Source: Sulfobacillus acidophilus (lineage in GTDB: Bacteria > Bacillota > Sulfobacillia > Sulfobacillales > Sulfobacillaceae). From it: 47,904 nt of DNA. The DNA lies in contig PXYV01000024.1 of NCBI GenBank assembly GCA_003023745.1, positions 1 through 47,904 of the forward strand, given 5' to 3'. The notes under the pieces were generated by a model that saw only the letters and a list, made by a program, of their open reading frames with translations, was not told where the DNA came from and made no database searches. Shown in pieces: positions 8,960-16,967 of the stretch. Within the stretch, counting starts at the first letter, position 1; each line of letters starts with the position of its first letter. The translations under genes were made by a program, and so were the position numbers.

Positions 8960-9360
8960 GCTCCCCTTCTTTGATGTGTATTGCCTCCGAGGTTAGCCAC
9001 TAGCTCGAGCAGAAGAAGCCCTACGTATTCAACGATTCACCAAGGTGCGTCCCCCACACATGCGTGGCAGCATGATTCGGCACCAGGAGTCGCCAGCATT
9101 GTACAAGCCTGGTCAGATCATATCATGGTCCATCCTGAACTCTGACGGATTGTCAGCACCTCCATCGAACCCCTTCCGCCAGAATGGTCGCAATTACGGC
9201 GAATAACTGGGAGCGTGGATTTTGGCTTTATACGTGAATTTGTTTTCCTATATAAGCTTCTCCGCTAAATTTCTTCCAAAATCGTCAGGCTAGTCCAGTC
9301 TTCCATTCGACATCGGAACACGGCCGGTTTCGGGCCGGAAAATTCCGCCACAAACCAAAC
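8960..9360. other. Non-coding stretch
   Basis: No gene seen. The 3' part is AT-rich (around 9220-9285) and a GC hairpin occurs at 9320-9340. Confidence 0.5.
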
Positions 9361-9382
9361 GGGGCGGCCTCAGTACCGCCCC
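9361..9382 (-). terminator. Hairpin terminator after the DUF2249 gene
   Basis: Perfect 7-bp stem GGGGCGG / CCGCCCC with an 8-nt loop, about 20 bp past the stop of the gene at 9401-9634. The downstream tract on that strand is only moderately T-rich; on the opposite strand it is followed by AAAATCTTTTT. Confidence 0.5.
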
Positions 9383-9400
9383 AAAATCTTTTTACGTGGC

Positions 9401-9634
9401 TCAATTCCGCGTCAACAAAAGTGCAAAACGCTCAGGACCCGATTCTTGATACTCCACCGAAAAAACGCCTGGCTGCTCTGCTTCCAATTGGTACAGAAGC
9501 GGCTTGGGATCATGGTCGTTGATGAGGAGCGCCGAGAAACCCTGAGGAACAGCATCAAACGTCGCTAAAATCGTCTGATGCTTAACCGGAGGCGGCAATA
9601 GCGGTGCGTTAATGATAATAACTGGATCAGCCAT
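9401..9634 (-). CDS. DUF2249 domain protein, single domain
   Basis: A 77-residue protein consisting of one complete DUF2249 domain: PLLPPPVKHQTILATFDAV, LLINDHDPKPLLYQLEAEQP and FSVEYQESGPERFALLL. It is the canonical short form of the family, with the invariant NDHDPKPL signature. Function is undetermined; homologues accompany hemerythrin and nitrogen-oxide genes. An ATG follows GGGAGGTACCGTTTCAC. A Crp/Fnr-type site lies 70 bp upstream and a hairpin lies downstream, so it is a monocistronic unit. Confidence 0.88.
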   Translation of the reverse strand: MADPVIIINAPLLPPPVKHQTILATFDAVPQGFSALLINDHDPKPLLYQLEAEQPGVFSVEYQESGPERFALLLTRN

Positions 9635-9675
9635 GTGAAACGGTACCTCCCAGTTGCAAAGTGTGTATCCATCGA

Positions 9676-9720
9676 GAGCTTACAGCCCACGCACAAGGAA
9701 GACGGTGACCAGGATCACAC
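9676..9720 (-). promoter_or_regulatory. Crp/Fnr-type promoter P3
   Basis: GTGACCAGGATCAC at 9705-9718 and, on the minus strand, TAAGCT (9682-9677), 32 bp centre to centre, upstream of the single-domain DUF2249 gene. Confidence 0.7.
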
Positions 9721-9733
9721 CACTGGGGACGAT

Positions 9734-10535
9734 TTATTCAAAATCGTCCGCGTCGAACCGCACCGCCCCCATGGTGTCAAAATTCACCGTAAGTAATTCA
9801 ATCCTTGGCGATTCCATGCTTGGCCCAGACCGAGAACGCTGCGATTCAGGAATCCAGGCTACGATGATATCTTCGTCCCCAGCACCGGACGACTTGCCAG
9901 CCTCTCCCCACACTTCTGCCCTTTCTAGGGTCTTCGCCATCATCGGTGTTTCGATCTGGAGTTGGGCTTGGTCACTAAATGCCGCGAGAGCCTATCAATT
10001 ATTCCTCACCGTCGCCATGAACTGTGGCCCATCTTCGGTATGCAGTACTTTGGATAAAAGTGGACACGGCCGCATCGCTTTGGGAGAGGAAACGATTGAA
10101 GACAGCGAGATGTCTTGCACGGAACCGGTCTGCATGACCCAACAAGGCGGACGTTGAGGTGGCACGATCAGTCCAGCCAACCAGTCATCGTGGAGCCCAC
10201 CGCGCGTCAAGAGTCTGGACTTCGAGACCAGGCCAAGAAGGGCCAATCAGTTCAGGCAACGGATGACTCGACAACGCCTGGTACAGCCACTCAGGGTCGA
10301 CGCGCTGGTAATGCAGAAGGCCTCCAAAAACACTAACGGCGACGTCCTCCAAGAATCCCCATAGTTGCGCGGAAAAGTGAGCCAAGGGAGCGGCCTTGAA
10401 AATATCCTGCGGGCGCAGAGACCTTGGAAGTGGCCATAGGAGAAGGGCCGCAACCATAAAAGCAGCCGCTACGGCGCTGGATCCCTGTGGATTTCTGTGA
10501 TCGAGATCACGCCATATGGCTTCCGAATGAGCCAT
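9734..10535 (-). pseudogene. Decayed or spurious minus-strand frames
   Basis: Three successive minus-strand frames (10535-10185, 10246-9995, 9943-9734) look protein-like in parts, for example ALLLWPLPRSLRPQDIF and LLHYQRVDPEWLYQAL, and could be pieces of one frameshifted gene of about 250 codons. No family is recognised. The 5' end overlaps promoter P4 of the peroxiredoxin gene, which argues against a functional gene. Confidence 0.25.
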
Positions 10536-10539
10536 ATTG
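10495..10539 (+). promoter_or_regulatory. Crp/Fnr-type promoter P4
   Basis: TGTGATCGAGATCACG at 10496-10511 with CATATT at 10533-10538, 32 bp centre to centre. It would give a leader of about 70 nt before the peroxiredoxin ATG. Confidence 0.75.
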
Positions 10540-10616
10540 ACCGCAGGCACTACCGTCGCGTTCCCACGCTGAACCATGGCGTACGCAGCATTCGTTCTTG
10601 AACAGGAGGTACATAC

Positions 10617-11270
10617 ATGCTTTCAGACATCGAACCCAACCGCGTTCCCTTGCACATCGGAGACAGGGCCCCAGACTTTGAAGCCCCCTCAACCCTTGGA
10701 ACCATCCGATTGGAAGACTTCCATGGGCATTGGCTGATGTTCTTTTCGCACCCTGCCGACTTCACACCGGTCTGAACATCCGAATTTGTCGCCTTGGCAA
10801 GGCGATACGCAGAATTTCAGGATCGAGATGTCCAGTTGCTAGGACTCTCGGTGGACTCGGTCTATTCCCACTTGGCATGGATCGACAGCATCAAAAACAC
10901 CTTTAAGGTGGATATCCCCTTTCCGGTTATCGCGGACTTAGATCTCAAAGTGGCTCGGCTCTATGGCATGGCTGACAGCGGATCCAGCACTTCTACGGTG
11001 CGCAGCGTCTTTTTTATCGACCCAAACTCAACCATTCGCGCCACACTCTCCTATCCCGCTGCCATCGGCCGCAACATCGACGAGTTGCTGCGCGTCTTGG
11101 ACGCCTTTCAGGAGAATACCGCCAGCGGAGGGTGCGCTATTCCTGTCAATTGGACACCGGGGCAGCCCACCTTAAGTCCAGCCCCCTCGTCGCTTGAGCA
11201 ATTGAGGCGGCGCTGGCAGGACTCCGAGCAGCCCAACTACACGAACTGGTACTACAAAGTAAACGAATAA
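10617..11270 (+). CDS. 1-Cys-type peroxiredoxin with TGA at the catalytic Cys (candidate selenoprotein)
   Basis: The ATG at 10617 follows a perfect AGGAGGT. Translation gives the AhpC/TSA fold: IGDRAPDFEAPSTLGTI, LMFFSHPADFTPV, TGA (10773-10775, codon 53), TSEFVALARRYAEF, LLGLSVDSVYSHLAWI, IPFPVIADLDLKVARLYGM, VRSVFFIDPNSTIRATLSYP and a C-terminal Prx6-like extension (CAIPVNWTPGQP). Total 217 residues, the normal size of Prx6-type enzymes, which reduce peroxides with one peroxidatic Cys in PVCxxE. Only that codon is altered, from TGC or TGT to TGA. A hairpin 20 nt later fits a bacterial selenocysteine insertion element, and selenocysteine peroxiredoxins are known in Firmicutes. A simple nonsense mutation is the alternative; several nearby genes carry such lesions. 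No sel genes are in the window. Confidence 0.6.
10776..10807 (+). promoter_or_regulatory. SECIS-like hairpin after the in-frame TGA
   Basis: TCGCCTT-GGC-AAGGCGA (10789-10805) is a perfect 7-bp stem with a GGC triloop, extendable by G-T and T-A to 9 bp. The loop starts 20 nt after the TGA. Bacterial insertion elements lie directly 3' of UGA, with an apical loop about 16-37 nt away and a G in its first two positions; this one fits. Whether SelB would bind it is unknown. Confidence 0.5.
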
Positions 11271-11342
11271 TTGTCCCCCTGCGTCGCAGCGCCTTCATGA
11301 CACAAGACTCCGCGAGCTCTCTGACCAGCAGAAGCACTAATC

Positions 11343-11387
11343 ATGTGACGGAAATCACGTTGGCAAATCTCGATCAGAGGCATGCTG
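11343..11387 (+). promoter_or_regulatory. Crp/Fnr-type promoter P5
   Basis: TGTGACGGAAATCACG at 11344-11359 with CATGCT at 11381-11386, 32 bp centre to centre, ahead of the four-gene unit starting at 11433. Confidence 0.75.
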
Positions 11388-11432
11388 GGAACAGTCGGGA
11401 AGGTGAAGTCTTATCGGGAGAAGGTGAGTTTT

Positions 11433-11810
11433 ATGATTCCCTGGTGGCGGCTATGGGAGGGAATTGTTGGAGAATACCGGGACGGCTCATGGCGTTTGGT
11501 CGTAGACGATCTCGGGGCAGATCTCGGTCTGGCCTTGACGGTACCCATCGAGGATCACCACATCTTTGCCGTTGACCGCATGATTTTACACATCTTGGCC
11601 GAAGACGACCGGTTGGCGGAAGTCGGAGGCGGGCTGTGGCGCCTCTTGCAAAACACGGACGAGTTAAATAGGGCCGGCGTTTATGCGGGCGTTCCGCTCT
11701 CTCCCATGTTGCGTCATTTTCGGAAAATCTGGATGAGTGACGCCAACCACCAATCACAAACCACCGTCCAAAGGAGTGTGCCCCATGACCGATTCAAAGA
11801 CTTGGGTTAG
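11433..11810 (+). CDS. Conserved-looking hypothetical, first gene of Rieske operon
   Basis: A 125-residue soluble protein starting MIPWWRLWEGIVGEYRDGSW. The ATG at 11433 is chosen because GAGAAGGTGAG lies just upstream. It is rich in charged and Trp residues, has no Cys motif and no membrane segment, and no family is recognised. Its 3' end overlaps the Rieske gene by 26 bp, which indicates co-translation. Position directly behind promoter P5 makes it the leading gene of the Rieske, nuoF and DUF2249 unit. Confidence 0.65.
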   Translation: MIPWWRLWEGIVGEYRDGSWRLVVDDLGADLGLALTVPIEDHHIFAVDRMILHILAEDDRLAEVGGGLWRLLQNTDELNRAGVYAGVPLSPMLRHFRKIWMSDANHQSQTTVQRSVPHDRFKDLG

Positions 11811-12111
11811 AGTCGCCCAAGTTGGGGACATTGACGCCACCGTCCCATTTCTTGTCGAGCTTAATGATCGTGCCATCGCGCTCTATCGCGTCGGCGACGT
11901 CGTGTACGCCACCGATGACACCTGTTCGCATGCCGAAGCATCCCTCTGCGAAGGAGCTTATCGCGGCTACGTTGTGACCTGCCCCCGACACGGCGGGCAG
12001 TTCGATATCCGTACCGGCAAGGCGGTCAAAATGCCCGCCATATCTCCCATTGATGTCTTCCCTGTACGCGTGGAGGGCAATGACGTGCTGCTGTCGCCGA
12101 GTGATCTCTAG
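11785..12111 (+). CDS. Rieske-type [2Fe-2S] ferredoxin
   Basis: A 108-residue soluble Rieske protein of the dioxygenase-ferredoxin or NirD-like class. Cluster ligands are clear: CSH (C47, H49) in DDTCSHAEASLCEG and CPRH (C66, H69) in VTCPRHGGQFDIRTGKA. No signal peptide or membrane anchor is present, so it acts in the cytoplasm as an electron carrier. The start follows AAGGAGTGTGCCCC. It lies between a hypothetical and a nuoF-like gene, suggesting that it once exchanged electrons with the NADH-binding flavoprotein encoded next (inference). Confidence 0.92.
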   Translation: MTDSKTWVRVAQVGDIDATVPFLVELNDRAIALYRVGDVVYATDDTCSHAEASLCEGAYRGYVVTCPRHGGQFDIRTGKAVKMPAISPIDVFPVRVEGNDVLLSPSDL

Positions 12112-12129
12112 AGTCGAGGGGGTTTGCTG

Positions 12130-12249
12130 GTGCATTACTTACTGCGACATCGGGACATCCCCGAACTTGATCAGATCAGCGTCTACCACGACCATGGCGG
12201 GTACAAGGGACTAGGTCGCGCCGTGGCACATGGTTCACCAGAAACCTAG
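12130..12249 (+). pseudogene. nuoF-like gene, N-terminal fragment
   Basis: From GTG 12130 the frame reads VHYLLRHRDIPELDQISVY and HDHGGYKGLGRAVAHGSPET, the N-terminus of NuoF/HoxF flavoproteins (GGY-x-GL, SPE). It ends at TAG exactly where homology gives way to IS sequence. The FMN- and NADH-binding regions that should follow (about 150 residues) are missing; the gene resumes at 12908. Confidence 0.75.
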
Positions 12250-12920
12250 CGCGGAGGCCCCGTCCTTCAGGGCTTAATCTTTACCCATAAGTTTTTGGCA
12301 GCTTCAGCGCTAATTTTTCCAGGGTTATCATTCGTAGGCTGGTGTTCTCATTGGCAAAAAAATTTGATCGCAGTGTCCCACAGCAAAGGGATTTGCGATT
12401 GCCTGTCGAATCTCTACAATATGGTAATCGCGGTGAATCCATCCAGACAATCGATCGATCCGTGGGTGCTCCGCGCATGGGGTCTCGCCTCATTGGGGGC
12501 GTGCGGTTGACCGCGCGAGCATTACGCCTCGCGAGTGATTTGGCCGCCCACCCGGATCGCTCGCTGGCGAGTGTCTATGACGGGGATTGGGCCGGTCTGA
12601 AAGCGGGCTACCGATTCTTCGATAATCCGAAAGTCACGCCGGCGAAATTGCTGGAACCCCATCAAGCGTCCATGTGGGAACGGTGTGCTGCGGAACCCAT
12701 CGTCCTGATAGCCCAGGATACGACCTCTTTGAATTTCACGCATCACCCCGCCACGACGGGCCTGGGACCGATTGGCTCCGGCACGGAGCCAGGGTTCTTT
12801 CTCCACAGCGGGTTGGCTCTGACGACGGGCGGGGTGCCGCTAGGCCTGGTCGCCCAAATCGCGTGGGCACGCGATCCCGAAACCCGGGGTCAGAGCGCGC
12901 GCCGCAAGGCGAAGAAACGG
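12250..12920 (+). mobile_element. IS4-family (Tn5-like) transposase remnant inside nuoF
   Basis: A frame from about 12432 encodes GESIQTIDRSVG, LTARALRLASDLAAHPDRSL, DWAGLKAGYRFFDNPKVTP, LIAQDTTSLNFTHHPATTG and GVPLGLVAQIAWARDP, the N-terminal half of a Tn5-like IS4 transposase. QDTT carries the first catalytic Asp. The rest of the transposase is lost: after RRKAKKR the sequence switches to nuoF. The element starts directly after nuoF codon 39 with GCGGAGGCCCCGTCCTTCAG. It is also frameshifted near its start. Confidence 0.8.
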
Positions 12921-13683
12921 CGTTGCTGGAATCGTTGGAAGGCAAGCCAGGCCACCCGCGCAGTAATCCCCCATTCCCGGCCCAAGTCGGCCTGTACGGA
13001 AGGCCGGCGGTTGTCAACAATGCGGAAACGGTGGCCAACCTTCCCCAAATCATGGTGCATGGCGCCGATTGGTACCGTCAGTATGGCACGCAAGATTCGC
13101 CCGGCCTAAAAATTTTCTCGGTGAGCGGATGCATCGCCCGTCCCGGGAATTACGAATTGCCCCTCGCAACCTCGCTCGAGACGCTTCTCTATGATCTGGC
13201 CGGCGGACCCCTCCTCGACCACACCGTTAAGGCTGTCCTTCCTGGCGGTAGTTCCGTGCCATTGCTGGTTCCGGACAGTTTCTCGGTGCCGTTGGACTAT
13301 GAATCACTAGCCAAAGCCGGTCTATGCTGGGATCGGGCGGGGTGATGGTGCTGGATGACACGGCCTGTATTGTGAGGGCTGCCTCCCGGCTTCTCAAGTT
13401 TTATCGCACCGAATCCTGCGGCAAGTGCACGCCTTACGGGGAAGGCACATACTGGATGGCAGGAATTTTAGAGCGGATCGAGAGTGGCGCCGGAACATAC
13501 GCCGACTTGGATCGCCTGCCCGATATTGCCGACAATGTCAGCGGAAATTGTCTATGCCCGTTGGGCGACGCCTCGCTGCCATTTATGCTGAGCGCCATGA
13601 AACACTTCCGCGCCGAATTTATCCAGCATATCGAGGAACACCGCTGTCCCATGGCGGCGAGTCTGGCTTCGTCCGCGCGATGA
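12908..13683 (+). pseudogene. nuoF-like gene, C-terminal part
   Basis: Resumes with GEETALLESLEGKPGHPRSN, PPFPAQVGLYGRPAVVNNAE, VSGCIARPGNYELPL and LPGGSSVPLLVPDSFSVPLD, then a one-base frameshift near 13319-13323, then GSGGVMVLDDTACIVRAA and ESCGKCTPYGEGTYWMAGIL. It is the C-terminal part of the NADH-dehydrogenase or hydrogenase flavoprotein subunit. The [4Fe-4S] motif CGKCTPC has lost its third Cys (CTPY). Truncation, frameshift and ligand loss agree on an inactive gene. NuoE and NuoG partners are absent here, so the ancestral complex is unknown. Confidence 0.85.
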
Positions 13684-13704
13684 ACACAAAGGAGGTCATA
13701 CACC

Positions 13705-14061
13705 ATGCAACCCTTAGAGTTTGACGCCCGCCCTTTCCAGCGCGAGGGGAAAGAGCCGTTTCCCTATATTATGAAAGCCATGGACGAGTTGAGGCCGGGA
13801 CAAGACTTTGTTCTCACCAATACGTTTGACCCACGGCCATTGGAATCAGTGATGGAAGCGCGCGGCTTTTCCTTCACCGTCGAAACCAAAGCACCCGAAC
13901 ATGTGGTGGTCACGTTCAAAAAGACGCCCGAATCGGTCAACGGCGAACTTCCCCTGGTCGATCGCCACACCGTGGCGCTTGATAATGCGATTTTCCAGTT
14001 GGCCGGCGTCCTGCGCCGTCTCAAGATCGGAGAGACATTTGCCGCATGGCTCAGCGACTAG
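13705..14061 (+). CDS. DUF2249 domain protein
   Basis: A 118-residue protein whose N-terminal 70 residues form a DUF2249 domain: PYIMKAMDELRPGQDFVLTN, TFDPRPLESVMEARGFSF and TKAPEHVVVTFKKTP. The tail (VALDNAIFQLAGVLRRLKIG) is helical and resembles the start of the second module of the protein at 5057. An ATG follows AAAGGAGGTCATACACC. It is the last gene of the P5 unit, after the broken nuoF, so its expression may now depend on read-through of pseudogene sequence. Confidence 0.85.
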   Translation: MQPLEFDARPFQREGKEPFPYIMKAMDELRPGQDFVLTNTFDPRPLESVMEARGFSFTVETKAPEHVVVTFKKTPESVNGELPLVDRHTVALDNAIFQLAGVLRRLKIGETFAAWLSD

Positions 14062-14383
14062 CCCGCCCTCCAACACCTCAACGTGCTAAAGACAGCAGGT
14101 TCCGAAGTAAAGGCTGACCCGTCCTGGAGTGGTCAAGGGACGCGACTCATCATCCGGCGTGCTCATCCGCCGCGGACTTAGGATCCAGCCCTACTCGTCA
14201 CGAGTCTTCGCCGTCCTTGCCAGCGTACTTCGTGCTGTGGAATCGGTGCCTCAAAGGGGCAAAGAATCCCCGCATGCTTATCAGCTCTCTGTACTGCCCT
14301 CACATCGTTTGCCTGCGAGCGCCACATTTGACCCAGCGGGGGGCCGCCCAAACGGCTCTCAGAACTGTCGGTGTCTGGGGCGA
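14062..14383. other. Non-coding gap between convergent units
   Basis: Lies between the convergent genes ending at 14061 and 14384. No gene or strong terminator was recognised. Confidence 0.5.
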
Positions 14384-14851
14384 CTACGAATTTTCGGATG
14401 CTAATGGGGGCGCTGTCTCCACTGGCTCTTTAGGCCGACGATGCAACACGCCTGTAAACCGATGCAAGAGGCCGTCATATCGACGCTGGCCATTGGGATC
14501 CGTTTTTAGGTTCACGTACACCCGAGCCGCCAAACGGGAGGCCAGATCCGTGTCGGTGTCGGCAATTTTGATTAACGCCTCTTGCAGGATCAAGAGAAGC
14601 TCATGATGCTCCTTTTGCTGCCGTTGCTGAAATTCGATGTCAGACCGGGGAAGCCACTCAACCGCAATTCCGGACGACCCCCGATACACACCCGCAGCTT
14701 CCGTCCCCAGTTTTTGCTCCAGCATTTGCAACTGTCCATCGGAAAGCCCCACAACCACCACACGATCGTGGACGTCTGCTCCATTCCACCAGCTTTTCAA
14801 ACGCTCGGCGAGGTCTCCACCGTCGGCTCCATTCCATAACTGCAGTCCCAT
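14384..14851 (-). CDS. Hypothetical protein, end of cupin/ferredoxin operon
   Basis: A 155-residue soluble protein. The start ATG at 14851 follows AGGAGGTGAGT with ideal spacing. The N-terminal half contains a small alpha-beta stretch (VHDRVVVVGLSDGQLQMLE), the middle is Gln/Glu/His-rich (FQQRQQKEHHELLLILQEAL), and the C-terminal part is helical. No family is recognised. It lies about 80 bp downstream of oxidase-like paralogue C on the same strand and is probably co-transcribed with the cupin, ferredoxin and paralogue C. Confidence 0.65.
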   Translation of the reverse strand: MGLQLWNGADGGDLAERLKSWWNGADVHDRVVVVGLSDGQLQMLEQKLGTEAAGVYRGSSGIAVEWLPRSDIEFQQRQQKEHHELLLILQEALIKIADTDTDLASRLAARVYVNLKTDPNGQRRYDGLLHRFTGVLHRRPKEPVETAPPLASENS

Positions 14852-14934
14852 ACTCACCTCCTGTAACAGGACATTCACTCTGATACCGGACGGCTCCACA
14901 GCTGGATGCCGTCTTGCACCCAGCATTTGCCCCC

Positions 14935-16251
14935 TTAGCGGGCCTCTCCCGGCTGCGGCGTTCTAGCCGGCGCTTTTTGAATCACCGGATGCGCCGCATG
15001 GTAGAGAGCACGCGCGATATCGAGGGTGGCCAAAACAGCGACAGCTTCAGCAATGCGAAATCCCTCAAACCATCCTGCTGCCAAGCTCACCGTCCCCAAC
15101 AGAGCGGTCGAAAAGTAGACGATATAGGCAAAACGGTCGCGCGACTCGTTCACCAGGTCCTGCACCCGTGGAACTCGACCCTTGCCCATGCGATTGCCAA
15201 ATTGATTAAGCCACGTCAAAAAGGGAATGATTTTGTACAGTTGAGTAAGGGCGAGCCCGCCCAACCAGCCGTACAGAGCAAAAAACGTGAGCGCGATGTC
15301 AAGATTCGCTAGATCTCCACCCAAGCGGACAGCAACGCCAGCCAAAACCAGGGTGCCCAAGAAGCCCAGCGGAATGACTCCGTACCGCGCATTTAACTCC
15401 AACTGGCGACGCTTTCGCGTCCGATATAGGTTGCGCATGTCCCAAAGATAGAGGGCTAGTCCTAGAAGAATCACGAACCAAGCAACATCAGCCACGTTGT
15501 TCAGGTCCATCCATCGCGCCAGCCAAGCCGTCAAAATGCCCATCGCCGTCGCCACATAAGCTAGCCAACCCCACATGCCGCGATGTTCATCGGACAGCGT
15601 AAACATGGCCAATAACTTATACGATACCCCCATTGCGGTTAGTGTGAGCCATCCACCGACACCGCCCAATACATGGGATGCTAATCCGCGCCCGCCCATC
15701 ACCGACAACTGGTGAGCGGAAAAAAGTCCGGGAACGGTCAAGGACAGCGCGAGCAGCAAACCCACTACCACCGTCAGGAGCAAATAGGCCAATCCGGTGG
15801 CAACCAACCACGCTGGCAACGCCCAGGGCCAGGCCCGCTTCAGCGTGATCCCAAGATTTATTTCCGCGACAATGACGCCTGCGACGACCAAGCTCCCGCC
15901 TACCGGCAATAACCAGCCCATGGGCGGCAAAGGCCCGCCGGGCAAAGCCAAGAACCCCACCACCATGCCAAGCAGACCAGTCGTAACCGTAAACAGCGTG
16001 ACCCCAGACCAGGACTGGCTCGCCAATTCAGTCTCTGTGAGAACCGGCACAAACTGATGCAGTGCCCCCATCATCGAGAGGGTTAGAAAGCCAATCGTCG
16101 TCAAATGGACACCTGCCAGCACCCATGGCTGACCGATGTTATGCAGCGGCCTGGGCAGACCTGACGCCCACAGAACCTCCGCCACCAACAGAGATCCGAC
16201 GGCTGCCGTAAAATAACTCATACTCCATCGCGATAAGCGGACTCCCCGCAT
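14935..16251 (-). CDS. Heme-copper-oxidase-like polytopic membrane protein (paralogue C)
   Basis: A 438-residue protein with about 12 transmembrane helices. Conserved with A and B: H49 in VHLTTIGFLTL followed by GALHQFVPVL, and H193 in SHVLGGVGGWLTL followed by GVSYKLLAMF. With A it shares a C-terminal YKIIPFLTWLNQFG block, then GKGRVPRVQDL. The two invariant His sit in helices 2 and 6, as heme or metal ligands do in heme-copper oxidases and NnrS proteins, but the full six-His set of an oxidase is absent. It lies 31 bp after the 7Fe ferredoxin gene, suggesting that electrons reach it, directly or not, from the ferredoxin (inference). Confidence 0.75.
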   Translation of the reverse strand: MRGVRLSRWSMSYFTAAVGSLLVAEVLWASGLPRPLHNIGQPWVLAGVHLTTIGFLTLSMMGALHQFVPVLTETELASQSWSGVTLFTVTTGLLGMVVGFLALPGGPLPPMGWLLPVGGSLVVAGVIVAEINLGITLKRAWPWALPAWLVATGLAYLLLTVVVGLLLALSLTVPGLFSAHQLSVMGGRGLASHVLGGVGGWLTLTAMGVSYKLLAMFTLSDEHRGMWGWLAYVATAMGILTAWLARWMDLNNVADVAWFVILLGLALYLWDMRNLYRTRKRRQLELNARYGVIPLGFLGTLVLAGVAVRLGGDLANLDIALTFFALYGWLGGLALTQLYKIIPFLTWLNQFGNRMGKGRVPRVQDLVNESRDRFAYIVYFSTALLGTVSLAAGWFEGFRIAEAVAVLATLDIARALYHAAHPVIQKAPARTPQPGEAR

Positions 16252-16282
16252 CGTGCAACCCCCTTAGCGAACGGAATATCAC

Positions 16283-16561
16283 TCAACCCGGCCAGGTGCG
16301 ATAAAAGTCCCGATTGGCCTCAATGTCCGCGTGATATTCTTCTGGCAGATCATCAATGTAGAAGATGGCCTCGACGGGGCACGCCGGCACGCAGGCCCCG
16401 CAGTCGATACAAACCTCCGGATCGATATATAGTTGCGGATGCGCGTCAAACGCTTCCTGACCGTCCAAATCTGAGGCCGGATGAATGCAGTCCACGGGAC
16501 AGACTTCGACGCAGCTTTGATCTTTCACTCCCACGCAGCGTTGGGTAATAACATGAGCCAT
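16283..16561 (-). CDS. 7Fe ferredoxin ([3Fe-4S][4Fe-4S])
   Basis: A 92-residue ferredoxin. The first cluster motif is CVGVKDQSCVEVCPVDC (C9, C17, C21, C25), spaced as in Azotobacter-type 7Fe ferredoxins. The second is CIDCGACVPACPVEAI (C51, C54, C57, C61). The C-terminal extension YHADIEANRDFY is also typical. The start ATG at 16561 follows AGGAGGGTTACC. It sits 10 bp after the cupin gene and 31 bp before oxidase-like paralogue C, in one operon behind promoter P6. Confidence 0.93.
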   Translation of the reverse strand: MAHVITQRCVGVKDQSCVEVCPVDCIHPASDLDGQEAFDAHPQLYIDPEVCIDCGACVPACPVEAIFYIDDLPEEYHADIEANRDFYRTWPG

Positions 16562-16571
16562 GGTAACCCTC

Positions 16572-16937
16572 CTAATCTCCCGAGTACTTCTCATCCGATC
16601 CGAACCCGACCTCGCTGGCCAAGCTGTGATACCGGGGATGCGGTACCAACAGCAGCTGCACCAACGAGTCGGACAGGGCCGTTAAGGCATGTCGTTCGTG
16701 GGGCTCTAATTGCACCGCTTGCCCGGCCTCTAAAATCTGCTCAGTCTCCATATTGAGACGGATTCGCCCTGTCATCACCTCAATGATGGCGGTGCTGGTG
16801 GTTTCATGATCCTTCAGGACCTGCCCGCCTTTAAATCCAAACCAAACAACCGCCGCATGATCCGAATCATACATGTGCCTAACGACCAAGTGATCCGCGT
16901 TGAATAAGGTCGGATCCGCTGTGTTCCACATTTCCAT
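16572..16937 (-). CDS. Cupin domain protein
   Basis: A 121-residue single cupin beta-barrel. Motif 1 is reduced (GGQVLKDHETTSTAIIEVM, with GRIRL) and motif 2 has LEPHERHAL with two His. This type often binds a metal and senses or buffers small ligands; cupins of this size are common beside hemerythrin and nitrogen-oxide genes. The start at 16937 is chosen over 17009 because GGGGAGAGTG precedes it and because the longer frame would run into the operator of promoter P6. It is first in the operon cupin, ferredoxin, paralogue C, hypothetical. Confidence 0.82.
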   Translation of the reverse strand: MEMWNTADPTLFNADHLVVRHMYDSDHAAVVWFGFKGGQVLKDHETTSTAIIEVMTGRIRLNMETEQILEAGQAVQLEPHERHALTALSDSLVQLLLVPHPRYHSLASEVGFGSDEKYSGD

Positions 16938-16967
16938 CACTCTCCCCGGAATTCTTCGGTCAGAGCT

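Noticed and set aside
12674..13345. Single long frame across the IS4 and nuoF junction, as if a fusion protein
   Set aside because: The first half is out of frame with the transposase; the frame only becomes meaningful at the nuoF part, so no real fusion protein is encoded.
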